Assembly: GCF_030867095.1 (NCBI RefSeq)
Contig: NC_081825.1
Coordinates: 51,264,501-51,328,500 of the forward strand
Direction: 5' to 3'
Source of the DNA: Alligator mississippiensis
Taxonomy: Eukaryota > Chordata > Crocodylia > Alligatoridae
DNA: 64,000 nt
Shown piece after piece: positions 45,848 through 57,300 of the stretch (position 1 is the first letter of the stretch; every line of letters starts with the position of its first letter). A model generated the notes under the pieces. That model was not told the origin of the DNA, searched no databases, and worked only from the letters and a program-made list of their open reading frames with translations. Both the position numbers and the translations under genes were made by a program.

Positions 45848-46587
45848 TAGGGCTGTGTGAAGCTTCAGTCGCTGATTAGATTCGGTGGAGATTTGGCCCA
45901 ATTCAGCGGCTGAATCTCTGAATCCAGATCAAATCAGGAGACCCTTTAATCTCTCTGCAAATTGAAACCCTCTGAATCGATTTGGAGAGATTCAATGATT
46001 CGGACATAGACACAGCTTTAAAAGTTTTTTTACATACCTCAAGGTATCAGGTGGCTCATGAATGCTGAGATGCTGGGGCAGATGGAACGTCCTACAGGAG
46101 AATGGGGGGGTCCCCAGCATGCTCGACACTGGACCCTCCCCCTGCCCCCTGGTTCAGTGACTGGTGCCTCCTGGGTCTGGAGGTGCACCCAGGGTCCCCA
46201 TGTGGCTGATCATCAAGCTGAGAGGGTGCGGGGCGGGGGGTACCTGCATGCTCAGCAGTGGACCTGGAAGTGGACCAGAGGTACTTCTGATCCACTTCCA
46301 GGTCTGCTGCTGAGCTTGTGGGGGGCCCTCCTTGCACTGCTGTGGGACACTACATCCACCCCACCATCACAGAATTCATGAGCCGCACCTGGTATTTCGA
46401 GGTATGTAGAAAAAACATTTAAAGCTGTGTTTATGGCCAAATCATTGATTCTCTGAATCAGCATCGAATCTTTAGATTCAGATTCAGCCAAAACAAATCG
46501 GGACAGTGATCTGAATCAACAAATCGAATCACTGTCCCTTTTTTGGGTTGAATCCAAATTGAATATGGCCCGTTCTGCACATCCTTA
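45848..46587. mobile_element. hAT-like non-autonomous element, 740 bp, perfect 8-bp duplication
   Basis: Flanked by identical ATGGACAG at 45840-45847 and 46588-46595. The ends are TAGGGCTGTGTGAAGC and, read inward from the right, TAAGGATGTGCAGAAC. Long subterminal inverted stretches rich in GATTC/GAATC words fill both flanks, and a GC-rich core (46070-46360) sits between matching 'acagctttaaa' / 'tttaaagctgt' phrases. No transposase frame. A second family member starts at 63154, and 36129-36445 has similar ends. Confidence 0.85.
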
Positions 46588-46886
46588 ATGGACAGAATTT
46601 ATTTTTTAGTAATAATTGTGAATTTCCAAATAGTCCTTATTGAACCCATTATGTTATTGATGCTGATGACTCTTTTTTGGCTTGCAAGACTGTTCCCTGC
46701 AGACCATTTCAGTTTTTCCAGCTTGTTGACATATGTGCCTCTCCAAAGTTTTTCCCCACTCCTTTTCCTGTGCCTGGATATGACAGTTGTGTAACTGACT
46801 CTTAGCAAAGGTAGGAAAGAGAAAGTAGGATTAGAGTGACTGAGAGCCAGATGCATCCCTCTGTGTAAAATTGTTTTCCTACATGG

Positions 46887-47456
46887 AGGGTGCATCTACA
46901 CAAGATGCTTTGTTGTGCATTAGACTAGTTCAATGCACATTTAAGTGTCACTGTCAACATGAGTAGCAATTATTGCACATGAAATTAGTCTAATGTGCCG
47001 TTTCCTAGTACCAGTACATACAGGCATTAGAAAAACGGTTCATTAAGTAATGTGCCAAAGTGCACATGTAGCCTTGACTGGCTCAGGGCAGCCCAGGAAG
47101 CAAAGGGTCACAGTCTCAATCTCCGTGGGGCAGAAGGAGCTATCCCAGCTCTGGGGGCAGCTGCCTCCCAGCCGTGTGGAGATTGGGACTGGCCCCAGTG
47201 CCCCCTGTCAACCCAGGGCTGGCACCTTCAGCTCCCTCTGTGGCCTCAAGTCTTACTGATTTATGTAGCCAGACAGAGCACAAACACTGTGGGGGCAGAG
47301 AAGGGCAGGCACAGCTCCTGACTGAACTGCTACTGTTGGGAGCAAATTTGCTCCCTACATGGAGACACATTCAGATGCATGCCCAAGCACAATTTAATGC
47401 AACTGAATTTTCTGCACAGAAAATTCAGGTGCATTAACTGTATGTGTAGTTGCGCC
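46887..47456. mobile_element. MITE with tctacac-type ends, 570 bp
   Basis: The left end GGGTGCATCTACACAAG and the right end read inward, GGGCGCAACTACACATAC, are imperfect inverted repeats. GCATTA/TAATGC words repeat near both ends. The GC-rich core contains a 50-bp phrase (47240-47289) found again at 48614-48663. Related in end sequence to 12784-13203. Confidence 0.6.
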
Positions 47457-49958
47457 CACAGTTTACTAGGAAGAAAACAAAATGTATATACTTAAATCCT
47501 TAAGTGAATAAAACTTCATGCAATTGGAGGGTGGGAGGAGTGATAAAGTGAGTTCCTTCTCTGTAGTCTCCCTAATATTATCCCATATGTCTTGGGGCAA
47601 GTTGATAAGTCCACCTGCTTGTTAACTGGGTTTAGTTTTACTGAAATCCCATGTTATGGAACATGTGATTGCAGGGGACAACTCTTCAAAACTCTAGGGA
47701 TGACACAGGCTACTTAAGGCAAATGCTTACAAATTTTTGTAAAATAATGTTTTTAGTATCTGTCCAGGCAGCTGAGAATATATAGGTTTACCATTCCTAC
47801 CTTTCTGCTATTCTGTTCCACTTGGTTTCTTCATATGCAAAGATGCACAATAATTTTCAGTTATAGTCTAGGCTACAGGGAGATAGAAGTGTCAATGCAA
47901 CCATTACTGTGAGATGGGCAAATGAGCACTGGATTCAAAACCTGAAATTTGTATGAAAATACTATGAGAGCAATGGAAAGGGGTGTGTGTGAAACATGAT
48001 TGTTAGAACAGATTCTTTTGTGCAGTGTTAACTCTTTATAATTTCCTGATCATCCATTTAGGATTTCATAGTAAACGATAAATGACATTTATGCAGAATA
48101 ACTTGAAAATACATAGTAGAATATACTTTAAAATGCTGCATGGCATATACTATTCAGTTTTAATAGAGGTATAATTTATATCATATACATATTATAAGTA
48201 CAGCTGTCAGTACAGTCTGTTGCAAAGCAGACTTAGCCCTGGCATGAGTAGTGGTTGGAGCAGAATGCTTTGAAGAGCCGTAGTCTTCATTCTAGTGTAA
48301 TTACAATAAGCAACAGTAGCTACTCCCAGGCATCATGACAAATAGATAACAGACTAATGTTATCTTCTGAGATCATACTGACCTGACCATATCCAATAAC
48401 TCTTTCAGCTCTAGCACCTTAGACTCTGTATAGCTTTGCTTCCCCTGGAAAAAGCCACACATTCCATATCACTCAAGAGCTACCTTGACTGCTCTCACTT
48501 TTAAATTACTTCTAACTTTTTTTTTCCCTTTTGGGAATTCAGAAAATGATGTAACAGAGATAGATTCCTTTACAGAAACTAACACTGATATTTATTGCTT
48601 AGCTATTAAACGTGTGGCCTCAAGTCTTACTGATTTATGTAGCCGGACAGAGCGCAAACACTGAATACTGATAATACTACTATAAGGAAATCATTTTGTG
48701 TATGAAACTTAGTTCACAAGTGGTGTGAATAGACCAGTAGTGTTTAATCTTACTTCACAAAGCAGAAATGTCCTGCCTAATTTCTAATGTTGGTGATTTC
48801 ATTCTGTCTCTCTACATTTCCTTTTGCATTTTCAGCTGAAATGGCATTCCTTATAACCAGCTTTACAGCGATGCGAAAGGTTATGATTTACTGCATACTG
48901 CTGAACCCTTGGGATAGATTCTTAAAACTGGTTGCATCTATATAGAAAGGAGAGAGTCATTCTCCACCTCCACTTCTTCTTTCTGTCAAAAGTTATCTCC
49001 AATGGCAGTAGGCTAAAATTTGACAAACTTCTTTGGCCAACAGTCTGGGGAATAGAAATAAAAGATTAATGATGAGTATCTGCTATACATCACTAGGATT
49101 AGATGAAAGTGAAAATGCCTGAGAGAGTTTTGAAGTAGTTTACAAATTGGAGTAAATCTCAGGTTCTCAGACATATGTGAGACTTTAGGTGTCATCTAGG
49201 TAATAGATGCAACAAAACACCATAGGCTGTTTACAGTGGATGCATATGTATGCTTGTATATACACATACATAAAAGTGTTTCTCATTGAAAGTGGAGTTC
49301 TGCTGTCCTGGAAAAATGGTGGCAGAATCTGATCACTGTTCTTTATGCTGAGTAGTAGTAATTTAGACTTTGTCTACACTAGAGAAGTCTCTGCTACTAC
49401 AGTCAGGCTGGCAGAGCCCATTTAATGCAGATTCAGCATGTGATGAGAAAAGTGTTTTTCTGCTGGCACAGCAACACCCCTTCACTGAATGATGTAAGCT
49501 GAGAAACATGCTGTTTTGTCAGCATAGGTGCATCCAGACTAAGGGTTTTTCTAGCAAAGGTAAGATCTGGCCCATAGTGAGGGAGTCTAAATGCACCCTT
49601 CTCCATATACTGACTTTCTAATAATGCATTAACCATAAGAAAAAAATGACCCTGTGACACACAGTGTTTCTCATGATATCCCATCTGCCTGCTTTCTCAC
49701 TCAGCATCAAATGGGGCAGTTCTCAGGTTACCAGGAGAGCAGTGTACATTCAGCACCCAGGAAAAAAGAGAGAGTGGCCATAGCTTCCACTGAGGACCCA
49801 GGACTCTGGCTGCTCTTGAGCACAGCGGTCTTAGTAACAGCACACCAATGTCTCCACTGCTTTTGCACTTCCGTACAACTAACCTTCCTTACAGCTTTGG
49901 AAGGTGAAAACAATCTTTCTGTGCCTGTGGTTGAGCAGAGTTACTGTATGGTTCAGAA
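47457..49958. other. Gene-free stretch upstream of CHRNA9
   Basis: Presumed 5' flank and 5' UTR of CHRNA9. I see no CpG island and no convincing TATA box close to the first exon. The only repeat noted is the 50-bp phrase at 48614-48663. The 'ctttgtctacact' phrase near 49370 may be the end of another tctacac-type element. Confidence 0.45.
48614..48663. repeat. Isolated copy of a 50-bp phrase from the MITE core
   Basis: 48 of 50 bases equal 47240-47289. The two differences are both CpG here against CpA in the other copy, as expected from methyl-CpG decay of the other copy. Confidence 0.85.
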
Positions 49959-50028
49959 ATGAAGACAAACAGATTACCCTTCTGCTGCTGCTATCTTTGG
50001 TTGGTTTTCACAGCATTGATCTTAAGAG
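49959..50028 (+). CDS. CHRNA9: CHRNA9 exon 1 (signal peptide)
   Basis: 70 nt starting ATGAAGACAAACAG. It encodes [12 protein letters not shown] and then a hydrophobic stretch ([10 protein letters not shown]), a normal signal peptide. Donor AGAG|GTAAGA. Phase 1, matching exon 2. The start was chosen because it is the only ATG giving a signal peptide in phase with the acceptor at 51200. Confidence 0.85.
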
Positions 50029-53000
50029 GTAAGAGCATTTTTCAGAAGCAAAGTACCACACCAAGGCTTCCTTTACACCAAGAATCTGATCCTGCCTCCT
50101 TTCATGTATCCACTGCCTTCATGGTTTGAAGCATACAAAACTTAAAGTTCAGTATCAGTGGATCCTCTTCTATGTTTTGATTTGTATTATCTCATTAATG
50201 TATAAATATTACAATGGTTTAACTGCTTTTTGATCATGCATTGTCAAATCTAAATGCCCTCGGGGTTGTTTCAATATAGTAGGAGTTTTTTCTTAATTAC
50301 ACTAATGGAGTTAGTCCAGAAAGTTGCCAAGAAAGCAAAATTGGAAGTACCCTAAAATACTTTTTGCCTACAATGTGTAGATTGACATTTGGATAGGCCA
50401 TACATTTGTTAGCATTCTTGTCCCTTGATTTTTTTTAAATCAAAGAATCCATTAAATGATAACGTAGTACAATTGAGAGAAATTGTATCGCACAAATCAT
50501 GCTGGCACAGTAAAGGCATTATTTTAAAGAGTTTGTCAGTGGATTAGCTGGTTAAAAGAAAGCAGGATGGATAATGGAATTTTCTTTTAAATATATTGTT
50601 TGAAAAACATTTCTAAAATTCACTTGAAAATAAATTATTTTTAATGCATTTCATAATTATGTAACCATCTCTACACATCAGTCAAATAATGAACAAAATT
50701 CATCTCAAGTTTGTTGAGCAAAAACAGTATAATTATTGTATTGGGTGATTTACGAGTAGTCTTTGACTGTTTACTAGAAAGCAGGAGTAGAAGTTAGTCT
50801 TTCTGTTTCTAGCTCAGCAAGTATGTAATTTAATCTCTCTGCACTTTATTTTCCCTCATACATAAAATAGGAATAATTATATATATCTTCATATGTAAAG
50901 ACTTCACAAGGCATGGATGCTGTAGTAGGGCAAAGTGTAATACAATGCGAGTGTGAAACACTTATTAGTAATATCTACTTAGTTTCTACAAATTAATGAC
51001 CTTCTCATTTGCATCATCTCACCAGCTTTACTACATATAGTTTTTCTAGATTAGATAGTATTATATACACTATATTATATCTGGTTGGCAGCATGTAAAA
51101 GTATTAGGTACTGTTTGGAGTTCTGGACACAGTACGCTTTTTCTGATATTGCGCAGTGCTTATTTGGTATACTGAATAGACTTATTTTATATAGCTGTAG
51201 AATCAGCACATGGAAAATATGCTCAGATGCTGTTTAATGAACTGTTTGAAGACTATTCAAATGCTCTAAGACCAGTGGAAGATACAGATACAGTACTGAA
51301 TGTTACTCTTCAGATCACATTGTCCCAAATTAAAGATATGGTGAGTAGCAAGACAGTTCTATATTCTAGACATACACAAGTCTATTGGTTGTAAGCTGTA
51401 GAACTGCATGAGTTTCAGAATTTAAGATTTCACATTTTCCTTTGAAGTGAGAACATTTTACATTTTCCTATAATAACTTTAGCAATGTTTTCTCACAGGT
51501 TTTATGTTCTCCTGTTTCTAATATATACTTGTCCATTTACAACATACCTGTAGCTAGTTTACAAATCACTAGACTTTAGTAAATAATGACTGGATATTGA
51601 ATATTTCTGCCTTAAAGCATTTCTGATTTGTCCCATTAAACTGATCCAACCTCCCCCCCCCCCGATTTCTTTTTTTACCCCTATGTCTTACCAGTTGTTT
51701 TCCAGAAGTAGTATTAAAGGTGGTAACTAGTTTCTAAAATCACTATTTCAGCCCTCAGATAACTTTGCCAGATTTTACTTTCAAGGCAATGGAGAATATA
51801 TGTGCATAGAGTGGTGACAATTACAGGTGATTAAATTCTAAACTAACGTGCACATACCATACCAGAGTCTCCCAAAACTTTCAGAGACTTCATTGTAAAT
51901 GATAGGTAATTGGTACCTCTTACATGGTAGCATAGATTTCTTGAGCTACAGAAGATATATTCACCTTCTGAATCAAGTGAACTTGACCTGAATCAAAAGT
52001 GCATTATTGTTGAGTAACGAATTAGAAACATTTATAAATATTATCTTTCTTTGTAGGATGAAAGAAACCAAATTTTGATTGCCTACTTATGGATTCGACA
52101 AAGCTGGTATGATGCATATCTCAAGTGGGACAAAGACAAATATGATGGGTTAGATTCTATCAGGATTCCTAGCAATCTCGTCTGGAGACCAGATATTGTC
52201 CTGTATAACAAGTAAGTATAATTGAAAGTTTGTTAACTTAGCTGCAGCAGTAGTTTGGATGGAGTAATTCTAAAGCAGGAATAGTTGTAGTTGCCTTGAG
52301 ATGAGGGTCAGCCATAGGTATGGGCAACTGAATCCTGATCTCCTGGCTGTTCCCAGAACAGTGAGATCATCTTTCTTCACTCAGGACTCAGAGGTTTGTG
52401 GCTGCTGCTACTTTGAGCTTTTATAGTCATGTCAGGAATACAGTGCGATTCCTCCCCACTTTTCTAAAAGCAGAGCCCTTTTTGCTTGAGCTGCAAGATG
52501 ATTTCAAGTAGCAACACTAGTCTTTGGCACATTGCTGAGTAATTCTGAATCCACCCGAAGATGGAATCTGTATGTAATTGCTAGTTCATTACAACATTAA
52601 ATATAAGTCAATGAAGTGAATTTAGTATTCTGAATGTGTGGCCTATATGCTATTCTAATTTAGCAGCCTTTACTGTTGTTGTTATATCATCTTTTTAGGG
52701 CCGATGATGCCTTTTCAGACCCAGTGAATACAAATGTTGTGTTGAGATATGATGGAAAAATTACTTGGGATGCACCAGCTATAACAAAGAGCTCATGTGT
52801 GGTAGATGTGTCTTATTTTCCCTTTGATAGTCAGCAGTGCAACCTTACTTTTGGTTCCTGGACCTACAATGGTAATCAGGTTGACATCATTAATGCATTG
52901 GACAGTGGAGACCTATCTGACTTTATAGAAGATGTGGAGTGGGAGATTCATGGCATGCCAGCTATTAAGAATGTAATTATGTATGGCTGTTGCTCTGAGC

Positions 53001-54300
53001 CTTATCCAGATGTTACATTCACACTCATTTTGAAGAGGAAGTCTTCCTTTTATATATTTAACCTGCTGCTCCCTTGTGTTTTGATATCTTTTTTGGCTCC
53101 ACTGGGATTCTACCTTCCTGCTGACTCTGGAGAAAAAGTGTCTTTAGGTGTTACAGTTCTCCTAGCATTGACTGTATTTCAGCTAATGGTTGCAGAAATC
53201 ATGCCTCCTTCAGAAAATGTACCCTTGATAGGTGAGTATATCATGCTTTTATCATGGCTTATTCATAGTAGAGGGGTTTTTTTGTGTCAGGAAAACAACA
53301 TATCACTAACTGAACCTGGAAAGATAAATGTTGTGACGCAAGTTTCTAAAACCCTGTGTAGTACTTAATGTGAATTGAACTTGTAAAAATATATTGACAT
53401 TCTGTGAGAAGATTATTTTGCACTGAGTGGTAATACATGATTATGCTAAGAACCAAGCTGTAATGTACATAAAGTTAAACACACAGTCAGTTGTATTGTT
53501 TCAAGGTGTGGTCCCAGCATATATACAAACTATTCCAGGCCAGTTATTGACTGGGAAATGCCATAGTGCACTCAGAACTGGTTTAGTGATTCATTAGATT
53601 GAAATGTGATGTCTGGAAAATGAGAAGTATATGGTGAGTTGTAAATTGGAAGTGAAGGGGGAGTTTACCTGCAGGGGGAGAGCCCTTTTTATACAATATG
53701 GAACTGGTATGCTGCAAAGGACTTCTTGTTATGCTGCAGATGCACATACCTACTTCCCATAAATTATACAGTCCACACTCAGGCTATAACTAAGCAGTCG
53801 GATTTAAGAAACTGAAGGCCTGTTAGGCTCTATAGAAACTGAGGATGCCTTCAGTACAAACTACAGTACCTTGAAGTACCAGGACTCCTCCTCTTGATTC
53901 ATAGCTGATGACAAAATAAATACTAATATGTGCCTTCCCCCCCTGCACAACTATGCTGCCCCTCAGCTCCTCCTCCTGATACTCTTTGCTTCCTGCACCC
54001 TTATATAGTCCTTCCTGCTTAATTCCCAACTACAGACATACTCAGGGTCACTTGCATCTGTGGAAGTCCTGTTTTCCATTTGCTTGTATGGGCTCCATAG
54101 ACAGATAAGTCTTATAACTCATATGAAGTAAAGCATCAGGAAGAGGTGTTTCAAATTTGATGTGTATATGTACTGACATTGTGAATTTTTAGGGACTGAA
54201 TCTGGAAATTCAATTTTTTCTATTTTAAAGTTTGTAATTTTAAATTTAATTTTTATTTTAATTATATATAAATTTAAAATTAAATTCTCACACTTTTTCA

Positions 54301-54387
<87 letters not shown>

Positions 54388-57300
54388 AATATTCACACTC
54401 CCAAACCCCTAGTTTAAAAAATGTGTGTGTGTGTGTATGTATACATTTTTTAAATGAGAGGTTTCATAGTTTCATAGTAGGTAGGTAGGGTTGGAAGAGA
54501 CCTGAGCAGATCATCAAGTCTGACCCCATGCCATGGGCAGGAAAGAATGCTGGGGTCAAACAACCCTGGCTAGGTGATCATCTAGCCTCCTTTTGAAGAG
54601 CCCCAGGGTAGAAGCAAGCACTACTTCCCTTGGAAGTTGGTTCCAGATCCTAGCCTTCCTGACTGTGAAGTAGTGCCTCCTGATATCTAGCCTGAATCTA
54701 CTCCTGGTCAACTTAGGGCTGTTATTCCTCGTTACTCCCAGTAGTGCTCGGGGTAACAGGGACTCTCCCATAGCCTGCTGGTCTCCCTTGTCCAGTTTGT
54801 AGACTGCCACCAGATCCCCTCTCCAGAAGCCTTCTCTTGTGGAGGCTGAACAGGTTCAAGTCCAATAGCCTCTGCTCGTAGGGTCTGCCTTACTGCCCCC
54901 TGATCATGTGAGTGGCCCTCCTCTGGACCCTCTCCATGTTGTGCACATCCCTCCTGAAGTGCAGCACCCAGAAATGGACACAGTACTCCAGCTGTGGCCT
55001 GACCAGTGTCGCCTAGAGGGGGAGGATCACCTCCTTGGACCTGCTCGTAATGCATCTATGGATGCATGACAAAGTGCGGTTAGCCTTCCTGACTGCATCC
55101 TCACATTGTCGGCCCATGTTCATCTTGGAGTTAATAATGACACCAAGATCCTTTTCTGCCTCTGTGCTGACGAGAAGGGAGTTCCCCAGCCTGTAGGTAT
55201 GCTGCTGGTTCTTTTTCCCCAGGTGTAGTACCTTATAGATTCATAGATTCATAGATGTTAGGGTCGGAAGGGACCTCAATAGATCATCGAGTCCGACCCC
55301 CTGCATAAGCAGGAAAGAGTGCTGGGTCTAGATGACCCCAGCTAGATACTCATCTAACCTCCTCTTGAAGACCCCCAGGGTAGGGGAGAGCACCACCTCC
55401 CTTGGGAGCCCATTCCAGACCTTAGCCACTCTAACTGTGAAGAAGTTCTTCCTAATGTCCAATCTAAATCTGCTCTCTGCTAGCTTGTGGCCATTATTTC
55501 TTGTAACCCCTGGGGGCGCCTTGGTGAATAAAACCTCACCGATTCCCTTCTGTGCCCCCATGATGAACTTATAGGCAGCCACAAGGTCGCCTCTCAACCT
55601 TCTCTTGCGGAGGCTGAAGAGGTCCAGGTGCCCCAGTCTCTCCTCGTAGGGCTTGGCCTGCAAGCCCTTAACCATACGAGTGGCCCTTCTCTGGACTCTC
55701 TCCAGGTTATCCACATCCCTCTTGAAGTGTGGCGCCCAAAACTGCACACAGTACTCCAACTGTGGTCTGACTAGTGCCCGATAGAGGGGAAGTATCACCT
55801 CCTTGGACCTATTTGTCATGCATCTGCTGATGCATGATAAAGTGCCATTAGCTTTTCTGATGGCTTTGTCACATTGCCGACTCATGTTCATCTTGGAGTC
55901 CACTAGGACTCCAAGATCCCTTTCTGCTTCCATTCCACCAAGCAGGTCATTTCCTAGGCAGTAGGTATGCTGGACATTTTTCCTCCCTAGGTGCAGCACT
56001 TTGCATTTCTCCTTGTTGAATTGCATTCTGTTGTTTTCTGCCCATATGTCCAACCTGTCCAGGTCTGATTGTAGTTGTTCCCTGCCCTCCAGCATGTCCA
56101 CTTCTCCCCACAGTTCTGTGTCATCCACAAACTTGGACAGAGTACCCTTCACTCCCTCGTCCAAGTCGCTGATGAAGATATTGAAGGGTATCGGTCCAAG
56201 GACCGAGCCCTGCGGGACCCCACTGCCCACACGCTTCCAAGTCGATACCGACCCATCCACTACGACTCTCTGGGTGCGACCCTCTAGCCAATTCGCCACC
56301 CACCGGACTGTGTAGTCATCTAAGTCACAGCCTCTTAACTTGTTTACCAGTATGGTGTGGGATACCGTATCGAAGGCCTTCCTGAAGTCTAGGTATACGA
56401 CATCAACTCCTACTCCTGTGTCCAGGCGTTTTGTAACTCGGTCATAAAAAGAGACTAGATTAGTCAGGCATGATCTACCTGCTACGAACCCGTGCTGGTT
56501 TCCCTTCAGCATAATTTGTCCTGCTGGGCTCTCGCAAATGTGAGCCTTGATAATTTTTTCAAAGACTTTGCCTAGGATGGAGGTGAGACTGACTGGCCTA
56601 TAGTTGCCTGGGTCCTCCTTCCTCCCCTTCTTGAAAATGGGGTCCACACTGGCCCTTTTCAAGTCCTCCGGGACCTGGCCCATGCGCCACGAGTGTTCAA
56701 ATATTACCGCCAGTGGCTGTGCAGTGACATCAGCCAGTGCCTTCAGTACCCTCGGATGGAGCTCATCCGGGCCTGCCGACTTAAAGGCATCCAGTTCCTC
56801 CAAGTGACTCTGCACCATCTCAGGGTCTACGGATGGCAGTCTGGTGCCTTGCTGCTGCCTCTCTACAATCCCAGTGAGAGCCTTGTCCTGCCCCTCACTT
56901 AGGAAAACTGAGGCAAAGAACTCATTGAGGAGTTCAGCGTTGTCCCCCCTGTCCGTCACCAATTGCTTCTGCCCATTTAGTAGGGGTCCTATTCCACCCT
57001 GGGCCTTCCTTTTACTCCCTATGTATCTAAATAACAATTTTTTGTTATCCTTTACTTGGGATGCCATCCTCAGCTCCATGGTAGCTTTGGCCCGTCTAAC
57101 TGCCTCCCTACAAGTGTAAGCAGAGGAGGTATACTCCTCTTTGGTAATCTCTCCCTGTGTTTAAATAATCAGCTGGCCATCCTCAGCTCCATGGTAGCTT
57201 TGGCCCGTCTAACTGACTCCCTACAAGTGCGAGCAGAGGAGGTATACTCCTCTTTTGGTAATCTCTCCCCCAGGATTCAATACTGACCTTGCACTTGTCA

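Noticed and set aside
46058-46381. 107-codon frame in the 740-bp element
   Set aside because: Lies in the GC-rich core of a non-autonomous element. Both strands are open and no transposase motif is present.
47457-49958. RHOH or another usual neighbour of CHRNA9
   Set aside because: No small-GTPase motif (G-box GDSAVGKT) or other neighbour exon is visible anywhere in the window.
54301-54446. CRISPR-like regular repeats
   Set aside because: These are simple ATCT/AC/AT microsatellites without spacers.
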